Source of the DNA: Chalara sp. BL73
Lineage: Eukaryota; Ascomycota; Leotiomycetes; Helotiales
Length of the DNA stretch: 64,000 nucleotides
Assembly (NCBI GenBank): GCA_918026815.1
Contig: CAKJVC010000202.1
Coordinates: 248,001-312,000 of the forward strand
Direction: 5' to 3'
In this document: piece by piece, positions 12,579 through 24,602 of the stretch
Numbering within the stretch: the stretch's first letter is position 1
Layout of the letters: each line of letters starts with the position of its first letter
Notes under the pieces: model-generated
The model's input: the letters and a program-made list of their open reading frames with translations, nothing else
The model's database searches: none
Told to the model about the DNA's origin: nothing
Position numbers and translations under genes: made by a program

Positions 12579-14500
12579 ATGGACTCTCAGTATCACCAAG
12601 CTCAGGCAATGGGCCAGTCACCATTTTTCTATTACAACCCAGACCCGAAGTCCGACAACCGTCAGCATGGTCATTTCTCCCAGCAGCCAAATAATGTTCA
12701 AGTCCCAGTATATCCTGTACCGCAGCAATACGTCCAGCAACTGCCTTCAACACCAATATACTCGAGACCCAACTCATCATGCTCGCAGCCTCCAATGCAC
12801 CCTCAGATGTACAATAACGCATACATGATGAACATGCCACCTGTGGTCTCCCCACGACCATTGTACCACAAACCAACCATCTTGATTCAGGAGCACGCTC
12901 CGAGACTGATGATCGAATCCAATGCTCAGGAGAGTGATATGTATTTCTACCCCGCGACACCTCCTTTGTCTGCTTCTGGAAGCTCCATCAGCAGTCCATC
13001 GAGCTGTGAAATTTTGCAGACTCCTGTCAATCCCATCTTCTTTGGAGTTGAAGGGTTTCAAGGAGTGAAGGAGGGTTGTGAGGGTGAGGTCCGGTCAGAG
13101 AACCTTGCTGGCCACGACTGGGCAAGATGTGGATCCCCACCAATGACTCCAGGTACGTGAATATTTGAGCTATTCAATAAATGCTTCACTTTCTACGAAT
13201 ATTCCCCAAATTGTTGGCGGTCCACAAGGCTCTTGACTAACGCCGCTGCGTAGTGTTTATTCACCCTAACTCGCTTATGAGCAACGCGGGACCTAGCGAG
13301 CTTTTATCTGCGACATCTTGTCCCTCGCTCTCCCCTTCCCCGTCTCCATACCCACAATCAGAACAACCAGACGTTGACTTTTGCGACCCACGCAATCTTA
13401 CTTTCACGAACAGCCAATCCCAGAATAGAAGTCCAATTCAATCCATCAAGGCTACTGCTGAGTTCCCCGTCCTCCCTACACTGTGTGCTGGAGACGAGGA
13501 GCATAAATACGTCTTGGGAGGTCAGCACTTTAGCAAGGCAGCAGAGGCTCACAGCACATTCGACTTTGTTACCCCACAACACCACGGATTACCGACCTTT
13601 GATCAATTTTCTGATCTCGATTCCGAAGACGACTTCGTGAACGGCCTCGTTAACTTCCCTGCGACCGACAACACAAATTTCTTGGGAGCAAAGCGCCAAC
13701 GAACAGGTTTAGATCTGCTTGCGATTGAACACGACTCCTTCATCAGTGACGACGATTTTGAAGACTTTGAAGCATTCGAAGATACTCAACAGTTTGCAAC
13801 TGCGTGTCTCCCAAGCCCACCAGCATCCGGCTCTGAGACCGAGATAAAGAAGGAGAAGAGGACGAAGCGATCCAAGAAGGTACGCTGCGAAGAGGACAGT
13901 ACAGAATTTGACAACCTGGTACGCTCAAGAAAGTATAAGGTTCCAATGAACGCTGCTGCCGGTACTCCTCCACAGGAGACCAAGCAAGAGGTCCAGGATG
14001 ACAATACCGCGCCTAGCCAATCTGGCTCGTCTGAAGCCAATGGCTCAGGCAATGCAATGGGACCAGGGTCTGATGCCGGAGGCACCCCAGGAGCAGCACC
14101 TGTTAACCGCCGGGGTCGCAAGCAATCCCTTACAGAGGATCCTTCTAAGACCTTCATATGTGAGCTTTGCAATCGACGTTTCCGCCGTCAAGAGCACTTG
14201 AAGCGTCACTACCGATCTCTCCATACTGAGGATAAGCCTTTCAAGTGCAATGAGTGTGGCAAGCAGTTCTCACGTAGCGATAACTTGTCACAGCATTCAC
14301 GAACTCATGGAAGCGGCTCAACTGTCTACGATCTTGCAGAAGACGGAGAGATGGGCGTCCATGGCAGTGATCAGGAGATGAACGAAATGGGTGGTGTCTT
14401 ATTCAATATGGCAGCTCAAGCTTCGGGAAGTGAGAGTGATGCCGATGCTACTTCTGGCAGTGACACTCAATCTCGCAAGAAGCGCAAGCGCACCGATTAA
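12579..14500 (+). CDS. C2H2 zinc finger transcription factor, Msn2/Msn4 (Seb1/MsnA) type
   Basis: Two exons, 12579-13152 and 13254-14500. The 101-bp intron starts GTACGTGA, has a TGACTAAC branch site and ends TAG; the product is 606 residues. The N-terminal half is Gln/Pro/Ser-rich, followed by acidic stretches near [13 protein letters not shown], as in activation domains. Two adjacent C2H2 fingers lie at about residues 492-545: [17 protein letters not shown] then [17 protein letters not shown], with the TGEKP-like linker TEDKPF. The RQEHLKRH and RSDNLSQH recognition helices are characteristic of Msn2/4 homologues, which bind the AGGGG element and control responses to osmotic, oxidative and heat stress. 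A basic tail (RKKRKR) near the C-terminus is a likely nuclear localisation signal. An NLS-like KRTKRSKK occurs earlier. Family assignment is firm; the target genes are not visible here. Confidence 0.93.
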
Positions 14501-15277
14501 GTTCCTTGCTTCACTCTTGAATAACCTTCCAGAGGACTATAAAATATACGATGATTACGAACATTCAGCACACCGTTATGTTTGACTACTGCCTCGGGGC
14601 GGTGGTCACTAGGGATATTGGGGCATGGATATGCTTTTACGATGGCGACTGAATCAAAAGTCTTGATTTTCCTGCACGTTATTTTTGATCTGCACTTGAG
14701 CTTTCTTCTCTTCACCTGTACTAAATTTCCTTCAAGACTTTCGTGCCAATTTAGCGTGATGACGGATATACAATGGAGGGTGATGGGGATGGTGTATGAT
14801 TTCTGGGGGTGGATGGCCTGCTTTTCTTTACGCTCGTTGTAATAAAGACGGGAAGCTGGCCGACCGTTGTAGCTATACTTGCTTGCATGTTTCTTCAGCC
14901 CATTCACCAGCACCTTTTTTGTGCTGGTCACGAAATGTACAGCACAAAAATATATAGAAATTCTATACCTGATGCACGAAACATGATAGCGACTACCTTT
15001 CTATCCCAGTTTCCTCCATCCCATCGACCTTAGAATCAATCCCTTTGCAGTGCTCCATTGTCACACACGAAGCGGCAGGCTCCTCGAGACCGACATATGA
15101 AAAAGCGATCCCAAATAGCAAAATCAGATATGAACATTTGTAGTTTAATAGCACTTGGGCAACAACCTTCTGGTCAAGGCTGAGGATGGAAAATATGCAG
15201 ATATCGCTTAGCATCCCCACGCATCACCACTCTAACACACAAGTTTCTCGTAACAATGTGATTATGCAGACGGAGCG
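14501..15277. other. Intergenic between C2H2 regulator and DPH6
   Basis: 777 bases holding the 3' UTR of the C2H2 gene and the promoter of the next gene. No supported coding frame; a C/T run and an AT-rich stretch near 14930-14970 are the only features. Confidence 0.6.
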
Positions 15278-17892
15278 ATGGATGGCTCACTGAATGTCAT
15301 AGCTTTGATCTCGGGTGGCAAGGACAGCTTCTTCTCAATTCTGCATTGTTTGAGGCATGGATATCAAGTCGTTGCTTTGGGTAACTTATACCCCTCCGCA
15401 AAAGGTTTGTATACGTCCTAATCCTTCTTCCAAAACCCTTCTCTCCTTGAATCATATGTCTATCACGAGTTAGCCCATAGAAAAAACCCCAGATTCTTGT
15501 ACTTTCAAATTAGCGCTCTATTCTGTAGTTCTCGTCGACAAAATCTGCCGAGTACATCGAACTTTGAGCCACCACTAATTAGGTGATAGCGGACGACGAA
15601 CATGATCTTAACAGTTTTATGTACCAAACCGTAGGCCATACAGTAATTCCGCTTTACGAGAAGGTTTTGGGAATTCCACTCTACAGACAACCAATCGTCG
15701 GCACCGCGACCCAAACAGGCACGACGTACAATCACGGCGATGCCACGGATGAGACCGAATCTCTCCTCCCGCTGCTGAAGAAAATCAAAGAGCATCACCC
15801 GGAAGCAAACGCAATCAGCACAGGTGCCATACTCTCCACCTACCAGCGCACACGCATTGAGTCCGTAGCCCTCCGGTTAAAACTCACTCCCCTCTCCTAT
15901 CTCTGGCAATATCCGACTCTCCTGCCCGCAACACAGATCTCACTGCTGCAGGACATGCAATCTGTGGGACTCGATGCGCGGATCATCAAGGTGGCTAGCG
16001 GGGGGTTGGACGAGAGCTTCCTGTGGGAGAATGTAGCGAGTGAAGGCACGATAAGAAGGGTTGAGAAGGCGATGAGGAGGTTTGGGACGGATGGTGATGG
16101 GGCAGTGCTTGGTGAGGGAGGAGAGTTCGAGACCTTAGTAGTTGACGGGCCGAGCGTTTTGTTTAAAGGGAGGATTGAGGTTAGAAGGGAGGATAGGAAG
16201 GTTGTGAGAGAGGGTGGAGGTTCTGCTTGGTTGAGATTTCTGAGTGCACGAATTGAGATGAAAGAGCCTGGAGATGCATGTGAATTGGAAGTTCGAGCAC
16301 CTGAATTGCTCGAAACAAGATTTCAAAGACTGCTTTCACAGATCAATGACCACGTTACACCGAAGACCCTACAAGAAGCTACTGATCCATCTGCAAAGCC
16401 GGCGTCATTGGGCAGCCTCGTGCCTGAAAGGTTACATTCACAGGACGAAAATAATACACTATACTGGACAGCCTTTGCGAAGAATTCAGAGTCTGGTAAA
16501 GCGGTGTGTATCCTAGCACACAATTCTAACGTCTTTTCAATCTCAAACAATGAGGCAATTACAATGGGTTACTGACTTTGGATATTCCAGACTATCATCG
16601 ACGAGGCCAAAGAAGTGATATCAGAGGTCAAAAGCCATCTACACCGTTCGTCACTCAAACCAAGCAACATAACGTCAGCCATTATCATTCTACGTTCTAT
16701 GCAAGACTTTTCCAGTGTCAATCAGGTATATGGTTCACTATTTACAGAGCCAAATCCTCCATCGAGAGTAACAATCTCATGTGGAGACACCATGCCCAAA
16801 GACGTCAATATGCTCATCTACCTTAAAGTCCACAAGCCTTTCGCAACCTTAACGCCAAAGAAGACATTACATGTTCAATCACGCTCTTATTGGGCACCAG
16901 CAAATATCGGGCCCTATTCCCAAGCAACATCCGTCCCACTTCCCTCATCCAATAGTCAAGGCTCAAATATATGGACAGTCTCCGCCGCAGGTCAAATTCC
17001 TTTAGTACCAGCAACCATGCTCTTGCCTACATCTGCATCTCCTCCTGACTCGGTATCATCTCTGCTAGAGAGCTTCAAGTATCAGGTAAGTCATCTTCTG
17101 CTAGTAATCCTCCTACCCTATCAATGTTTCATGGGAGATGAAGCCTAGCTTGATCCTTACTGCAGAAAATTAAAACTGATGCAATTCACCTCTACTCAGA
17201 CTGTCCTAGCCTTGCAGCACCTTTGGCGCATAGGCATTGAAACGCAAGTAACATGGTGGACAAGCGTTGTCGCCTACCTACCACGCTCGTCCGTTATACC
17301 AGCTCAAGAACGTGCCCGTATTGCAGGGGAAGCCTGGTCTACTATCCACCAGAGATCGACTGCGGCTGATGTCGACGATGGTGAGGAAGTCGACCTATGG
17401 GAAGAGAAATATTATGCAGCCATGGGACGTATGGGCAATGAAAAACAGCAGCATGAATTGCCTCATTGGGGAATTGTAACCAGCCACGACGGCGCGAATA
17501 AGGATAATGCGCCACCGTATTTCGCGGTCGAAGTCGAGGAGCTTCCAAGAGAGGCGGATATCGAATGGCATGCCCATCTCGGCATTGCTGGCGCACCCGT
17601 TGCAGTACATTCGACCACTCGGCCAGGGTGGAGTATCCACGTCTGCACTTTCGGGGCCTTGATGGAAGTCGTTGTCAAGATTTCTTACGCGGAAAGTACA
17701 TACAGCATGTGGAGAAAGGAAGCCCTCGAATCCATCCTACCGGATGCAGAGGACCACGTCTATCTGTCCTATATAGACAGTGAGATATGCAAAAGTGAAG
17801 GGGAGACGGACTGGAAGGGAGTAGTACCTTGTCGGAGCATCTGGGATGGCGACAGCAGACTCTCTGCTGTTCTGCTGTTGGATGTACGCTAG
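15278..17892 (+). CDS. DPH6: Diphthine--ammonia ligase with C-terminal RidA-like domains
   Basis: Four exons: 15278-15404, 15590-16503, 16591-17085 and 17200-17892, giving 742 residues. Dph6 uses ATP and ammonium for the last step of diphthamide synthesis on elongation factor 2, in the cytosol. The N-terminal ATP pyrophosphatase domain shows the PP-loop SGGKDS at residues 12-17 and the family signature GAILSTYQRTRIE, followed by LSYLWQ and GEGGEFETLV. Two RidA/YjgF-like domains follow; the second contains IWTVSAAGQIPL and LALQHLWRIG. This fusion is normal for fungal Dph6. The start at 15278 puts the PP loop where yeast Dph6 has it. Intron 1 is long (185 bp) and could hide a small exon. The donor of intron 2 (GTGTGT at 16504) was chosen to keep frame and is the least certain junction; intron 3 uses a clear GTAAGT. 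Confidence 0.9.
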
Positions 17893-18649
17893 TGTCAGGC
17901 TATAAGCCTTCTTACAATGCGGAATGGGCAATGGTTTATCGAGTTGACGATTTCAGATCGCGCCAGAGACCGGGCGCCAACGGACGTCTTGCCCACAGTA
18001 TTGTGCATCTATATCTTATTCGTGACCATCATCTGCCAGCAACATGGTAAGCCAATGTCCCCAGGAACCGTAAAGCCATTCGGGAATTCGCCCTCCCGAA
18101 ACCACCCTCCGACCCTCCAACCTTTCCCTTCCATCTCAACAAGCCTACGCGGCTTTCGCGCCTCCCTCCGAACCCCGCCGTAGAAGCCCTTTCGCCGCGT
18201 CTCCCTCCCCGCCCCGTCGCCATCCGCATCTCAGGCCGGCCGAGGGCTCAACGGCGCCGACCGCCTCCAACCGCAACAACTCCATAACCCGCCAAACCCG
18301 CAGAACCCTCCCTGAACCACGATTTCGCCCGCTTCTACGCTCCGCGCAAGCATGCAAGGGCGACGGCTTCCGGGAATCCCGCGTGTTCTCCCAGTATCGG
18401 GGGCATGCATTTCCTTGCCAATTGCAACACCGAGATGCCGAGGACGGAAAAAGCACAGGTGCCGAAGAGATGACCGCCGTGGAGGTGAAGCGTATTCCTT
18501 GGTAAATGGAATATACACCGGCTTCTGGAGCATCCCGTTGCTGGGCTCGAAAGAGGTACGCAGATCTATTCAGCACTTCAATGTCTCACATGTTTAGAAA
18601 CACGTACAGCTGAGATGAACCATCCATTTGTTAGTATACATACATCTAT
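17893..18649. other. GC-rich segment open in several frames, no gene assigned
   Basis: From about 18050 to 18510 the DNA is much more GC-rich than its surroundings. It is open in all three plus-strand frames for long stretches (for example 18074-18507) and on the minus strand (18145-18576). The plus frame ending at 18507 lacks an early ATG, contains a Cys- and Arg-rich end (QACKGDGF, SQYRGHAF) and has no obvious splice partner. This may be a real short gene with introns, but I cannot choose a frame. Confidence 0.35.
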
Positions 18650-21130
18650 CTACCATCCTCCAATGCCGCCCCGAGTCCCCGACGACTCCTCAATCTTCTT
18701 TTGTCCTCCGCCGCCTCTGGTCGGCTTCTGTTGTGCAGCTTCATGCTTTCTCAGTTCCTCAGGGACACGCGAGATCGAGCTCTTGCTCAGCATTTGCTTC
18801 AGATCATACATGACGTCTTGATCTTCGTTTCCTAAGAAGGTGATTGCAACACCGCTCTTTCCTGCACGACCTGTCCTTCCTATTCTGTGCGTATAACTCT
18901 CGATATTGGTGGCCATGTTAAAGTTGATGACCAAGGAAACGTCAGGAACGTCTATACCTCTTCCTGCCAAATCAGTTGCAACCAGTACGTTGACGCTTCC
19001 GTTTCTTAGAGCTGCAAGAGCGGCCTCACGCTGCTCTTGTGTTTTGCTACCATGCAAAGTAACGGAGGAAAAGCCCATGTTTTTAATGTCTCTAGCCACG
19101 GCGTCACAATTACGCTTGATGTTTACAAACACAATAACCGGAGGTTGGAACTCTCCTGAAGTGAGGATTTCTTGTAATCGTTTCTTCTTTTTGTCCTCAC
19201 CCGACACGAATTCGACACGTTGTTCAACCGTCTCGACTGCTTCGCCAACGTTGCCAATAGTGACAATTGCTGGTCGTCTGAGATACTTCTTAGCTATCTT
19301 CTCGATAGCCGCTGGCATAGTGGCTGTGTACATCATCGTCTGTCTATATTGGTCCCTTCTACCGATCCGCAAGCTCATAGCTTGTGCGTCTTCAGCTTCC
19401 TCCGTATCAGGCTTCTCGTTAGAAACTGGAAGAGCGTCCAAGATCTTGTTCACGGATTCCTCGAAACCCATGTCAATCATCCGATCAGCTTCATCCATGA
19501 TCACGTAGCAGCACTGCTCCAGAACCAAAAGACGTCTTTCAATGCAATCCACGAGACGACCTGGCGTTGCAATGATAATCTCAGCCCCATTGCGTAGGTT
19601 GTATGATTGCTCCTCCAAAGAGTGACCACCAACGATACTAACGCAAGTAAAACCCAGCGGCGTCGCAAACTTTCTTGCCTCAATCTCGATTTGCTGTGCC
19701 AACTCACGGGTTGGTGCAAGAATGATAGCATAGGGGCCCATATTTTTGGTGACTTCGTTTAAGGCTGGCAGTTCTGAGATGTAGACAAGCAGTGGTAGCA
19801 AGAATGAAGCAGTTTTACCGGAACCTGTTACAGCCACGCCTATCAGATCTCGATTTTGGAGCGCAATTGGAATCGCAGCTCGTTGTACTGCTGAAGGCTC
19901 ATCATATCCGACTTGGTTGACGATATCCAGTAGACGCTTTGGCAACCCAGACTCTTGCCAACTGCGCATAGGATTTGGTATGGATCCTCCCTTGGTACTG
20001 ATATTGAAGTCTTCTTTGAAGATACGCCAGTCTCGTTCCCTCATGTGCTCTAATTTCTTCTCGCTCCAGTGCTTATCCAACGAGTTCCTTCCAGTGGCAT
20101 CTTCCTTTCTCCGTCGCTCCATTTCCAACATCTCTCTTGCACGGATTGTACCAGCTTCTCTATCTCGTTCTTCCAGCACTCTGGCATATTTAATAGCACC
20201 TTCTTCTCCAATATCTTCGGCAAATCCACCTAGCCTACCTCTACCATATAAAGTCACTTCTGCGCGATTAGAATATATAGGATTGTAATCTGGGCTCGTG
20301 TCCTCCTCGACGTTCCACTCAAAATTGAACTTTTTCTCCGTAGTGCGCCGTCGTTTCTTTTTAGCAGAGAAAGTCGACTGATTTGTTTCCGCTCCCATGT
20401 ACCTTGTTCGAATGAGAGCAGCTTGTGTATCATCGCCGTTGGCAGGTCGCTTCTCACCGGCTAGGGAGGCTTTACCGGTCGTTGCGGGTTTCGTTGGCGC
20501 TGCCGTATCACCGGATTTCTTATTCTTTGCAGCTCCTGAGTTTGGTATAGAATCTCCATTTCGCGTCCTGTCTGCGCGAGGACCTGTCGGTATGGAAGAT
20601 CTAGAATTATAATGAGATCTCTCAGTTGAATCTCTACCATTCTGTCCATTATCGTAGGGTGACACTCCATTTCGCTCAGCCTCAAGTTTGCGCTTTTTCT
20701 CCTCGACCTCCTTCTGTCGTTTCTCGAGGGCTAGCTTCTCGCGGGCAGCTTTCGATAAAAATTTTGGCTGTGCAATTAAGTAGTTAGTAGATGTAGAATA
20801 AAAACTAGACAGAGCTTGTGAATATCGCTGCTACATTATGCCATGGCTGGACCAGTTACGTACCTTGGATGCTGCTTCATCGGCCTCTTTCTTCTTTCTT
20901 AGGATGTCCTCGATACTGAGGGGTCCGCGGCTTGGAGCTGGAGCACCCCACCCCTTCTTTTTCTTCAGAGGAGCCTCCTCGGGAGGTGGTGGAAGAAAAT
21001 CCTCGGGTGGTGGAGGAGGCAAATCGTCGGGAGGAGGAGGAGCAAAGGAACTGGGCGGGGGAGGAGGTAATGCTTCTGGCGGAGGAGGCGGTATCGACGG
21101 AACGCCGTTTGTATGACCGTTGGTTGCCAT
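18650..21130 (-). CDS. PRP28: DEAD-box RNA helicase Prp28 (U5 snRNP 100K homologue)
   Basis: Two exons on the minus strand, 21130-20864 and 20767-18650, with a 96-bp intron (GTACGT donor); 794 residues. Prp28 displaces U1 snRNP from the 5' splice site so that U6 can pair, during activation of the spliceosome in the nucleus. The N-terminus has a proline-rich repeat region (about residues 13-50), then a charged Arg/Lys/Glu-rich segment with a basic KKKRRR patch. The helicase core carries TGSGKT near residue 405, PTRELA, TPGRL, DEAD near 514, TAT (as in Prp28 rather than SAT), DLAGRGIDVP and HRIGRTGRAG near 717. Length and the segment WEESGLP-like RSWQESGLP before the core match the Prp28 subfamily. 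It is divergent from MRPL25 with 226 bp between start codons. Confidence 0.96.
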
Positions 21131-21356
21131 TATCGAGGAAAGTTTTCGAAGCTGTAGATGTCTCCAAAATTGTCAGACATTTAAATCTTCGTCAAGGTTG
21201 TCGCGACTGGTCAACCTTGTGTTAAGAGATAATTTCCTAAACAGGACAAGGCTGAATGTGTATGCCTGAGGCAAATATCAAAATTTGGCATTCGAGACCA
21301 CCACCTTGTAGCCGCGGTATCGACATACCAATTCTCGAAGCACAAACTCGGTCAAA
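21131..21356. promoter_or_regulatory. Divergent promoter between PRP28 and MRPL25
   Basis: Only 226 bp separate the two start codons, so the genes share a bidirectional promoter. No TATA-like element stands out. Both genes are housekeeping functions, which fits a constitutive shared promoter. Confidence 0.7.
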
Positions 21357-22024
21357 ATGTCAGTAACACCGGGTGTGAGCCTCCGCAAACTTGCAACAAC
21401 GGAGCTGCCTCCACGGTTGCTACGATTCTTCGCAAAATATCCTCCCAAGGCAATTCTTTCCGTAAACCAGACAGCACCAGTGCCAGCCTCAAGTTTGGGC
21501 TTAGATACGACCAGTGAGCATGCCGCAAACCAGATTGAGACGCTTGGGTTCTTGAATCCTTTCAAGTGCCAAAAGCATTCTGTAACTGGTGCGCGGCACG
21601 ACCCGGTGTTCTCGTTAAGAAGGCAGGCAGATCTAGTGAAGCTGGCGAGGAAACATGGGGTGGAGGAATTGCTACCACCTACGGTCAAGGGCACGGAGGA
21701 AAGGATGCGGAGGAGGGCAGAGAATGGACTTAGAGTCAAGGGCACAGGTGTTGGGCAACGTGTGAAGGGTAAAGAGTCAGAACGAACGATGAAGGCGCGG
21801 TATGCTGCGCTCCACTTTGCATTTTCATATGCTGTATGAGAATACAAATACTAATTATGTGTTTCTTAGATTGGAGAAGCGGAGACAGGCAATGTTGGAG
21901 ATGCCGCAGATGATACAGACATGGAAAGAGGTACGTTTTGTTGTCATCTTTGAGCTTTTATTTGCATGCTAATATTATATACCAGAGAGGCCACGGTCGT
22001 GGATGGAAGAAGTGGCCCAAATAA
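21357..22024 (+). CDS. MRPL25: Mitochondrial large ribosomal subunit protein mL59 (MRPL25 family)
   Basis: Three exons: 21357-21799, 21870-21930 and 21986-22024, with introns of 70 and 55 bp, giving 180 residues. mL59 is a fungal-type component of the mitochondrial 54S subunit. Family features visible in order are LPPRLLRFFAKYPP near the N-terminus, NPF at about residue 65, SLRRQADLVKLARKHGVEELLP, then RRRAENGLRVKGTGVGQRVKGK and the terminal GHGRGWKKWPK. The last exon encodes only 12 residues, but their match to the family tail makes the splice call secure. The protein is strongly basic, as expected for a ribosomal protein, and has no separate presequence that I can delimit. Confidence 0.93.
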
Positions 22025-24602
22025 TGGCATTGATGAGGTGCATTGGATCTCATTATATGCGGCCGAAATGGGCCATTTGTACAAAACCGTATCATTGCTG
22101 GATTATGGATTGCATGGGACCGGCGTATGAGATCTGTACTATATTATAGCGAAGAAGAGATCAATGATGAGCGTCGGATACGATAGGAATATACTTCTAA
22201 AGCCGAGTGGAATGTAGCCAGATAATTTAGAAAGTAACCTTCACGTCTCTATATGGAATAAAGACCAAGTTCAGCCTACTGTGGTTTTACCCAAAAGTCG
22301 ACGAAATTATGTTGCAAGCTTACAAGCTCTCTTAAAAAAGTGAAGAGCATTTGTGATGTATGACCTCGCTATGTTAGGGGCTACCTCCCCGCATGACGAG
22401 ACTTGGATATGGGTGTTTGTGATCAAGGACAGAATGCCCTGTCCCAAGTATTCCGCTAGTCTTGAGCCTGAATTGTGGCTCGGCGAGTTCGGAGGTCTAT
22501 TTTGAATGGAGGAGTAGTTTCGCTAGTAGTAGTTATTGGGGCTCATGTGCTTTGGATCCCTCATATTCTGCAGGCGTGTTAGCCAGCACTGAATCATGTG
22601 AGAGCCAAGGGTATTTGGGATTATTATTGGCCGTTTTGCTAAGGCCAACATAACTCTCAGGCAGAAATATTGCAGTTAATTTTTTAATTAATATTATGCT
22701 GTATATAATACTCCATCTGCTAACCCCCCCTGGAAAAAACGGTCATCGCTTAGCATGGTCCCAAGCAATTTGCCACGGGGCAGATCTCCCATGCCATGCA
22801 CGGAGCGGAGCATGGTTGCATATTTTCAGATTGGCCAATCAGCATGAGGCTCAACAAACCCCAAAACCCCAACAATTGTTAACCCTGCAGGCGTCTGATT
22901 GGACCGTTCCAACGTCAACCATCTTGGAGAGACCATGTTTAAAGACTTCCAGACACCCAAAATCCATCAACCGATTGGCAACTAGACGCCTGTAATGGTG
23001 CTTGCGAAACCTGAGATCTGTCTCGTCCCGCTTGTGCATATTTTGCATGTGAAAATCAGTGCAGCAAGAGAAATTTACGGGTTTGGGGTCATCATCAGTT
23101 CAGCAGCCGTGTATTTCTCTTGCGTACGCATATTTTTAATTTTTTTTAAACTATCCTCCTGGAAACTTAAATGCAACCACAATTAATGTCTCTACCCCTT
23201 CGAAACTACAGAGCTCCCTAGCTGACTCAGGCCTGTCTCATTCTATGGCCCATTTTCCTGAGTCGAGCAAATGGAGCACCACATGTAATGTACTTGCGCC
23301 GGCTGGATGAGATAGTCGCCGATCAAAGTCGCTGTGGTGGGACGGTGAGTGTGAGTTGACCATGGTTGGCATGTGGTTGGCGGTGAGATGTCTAGACGTG
23401 TAAGCTGCAAAACCATTCTCATCTTAGAGGACGAGTGTCGACCAGTAGGAGCAAGAAATCAGTTACAAGGCATCTGACATGCTAGGTTTCTCCACGAAAG
23501 GTTGAGGCATTTGCGTGATCCAGCTCGTTTGTGTTGCTTAAGGACACCAAAAAGAACAAGCCTAAGCCTCGAACCAAGGTAACACAAGAATGATCAACAT
23601 GCTTGTAAGATCAGCCACCAGCACCACCATTGATTGTATATTACAGGATTGGACGGTACAGAAGTGGAGGGGATGACCTGATATGTGGAAGATGGGTGAC
23701 CACCCCGTTGCATTTTTATTTTTATTTTTATTGTCATTTTCTTTTGGGCTTTTGCACATGCAGAAGTATCGAAATTGGATCAGGTAAGATGCCCGAGGAG
23801 TAGCCACTAACAGTAATCGCAACGCGCCAAGGTCTCTAAAATATGCCAGCCAATGTAAGGAAGGAAAGCGGCGATAAACACCAAGTACCGTACCGTAGCA
23901 AAGGCCAAATCCACAACCAAGATCAGGCGTAGTCGCTGAATGAGCCCATGTTGGGGTGCTGTGGAATGATACATCACCTTCTCCAGCCAGGGGAGTGATG
24001 CTGGTGGTAAATTTATTTTCCATCTCATTCTACACCCCAACCAATTTTATATTAACAACGCGGACGTGGCTAAATATACAGATCCATGATAAGTACAGGC
24101 TACCCTACAGTAAAACGCACGTTCCAGAAAAAAAAAAAATTAAATAAAAACTAGGGGATTTACAATAGTCTACCTGCTCTGCCGAGGAAAGGAACCCCTG
24201 AAGTCTAGGATAATCTGGACGACCCGCCCCGCCATAACCCTAAGAGGATAATAAAAAGACGCCTCCCCCAACCTATCTTGTAGCCAATTCTTCACAAGCC
24301 TACGCTCTGAGTCTCTTCCTGGGCGCGAGTTTGAAGGTTCGTACTCACTCTCTACAGCTTCAATCAATTGATAGTCTGGTACTAACACAAGCAACAGCTC
24401 AATCCCTTCTTTCCTCCAAGCGGTCCGTCTCAAATTCTCAACAAAATATCAGCCCAGCCCAAATAAAGAGCTACCAACTTGTGTTGGCGGTGCAGATCTC
24501 CTCTCGACCTGCAGAGCAGAATCAAAGAACCACAAATTCGTGTGCTTTGTATCGCAACTATATACCTACCACTTTCAGATCTCCCTAAGAACATATCTCA
24601 AA
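22025..24602. other. Intergenic upstream of the desaturase gene
   Basis: About 2.6 kb without a supported gene. It contains AT-rich runs near 22675-22700 and 23140, a TTTTTA repeat near 23713-23735 and an A-run near 24128. The last 300 bases are C/T-rich and probably form the FAD2 promoter and leader, which may include a leader intron that I could not define. Confidence 0.55.

Noticed and set aside
12442..12960. 172-codon minus-strand frame over the C2H2 regulator
   Set aside because: It lies antisense to exon 1 of a well-supported gene, has no domain and no splice partners; it is a shadow frame.
20838..21116. Glycine-rich plus-strand frame
   Set aside because: It is the antisense of the proline-rich N-terminus of Prp28; the Gly runs come from the complementary codons.
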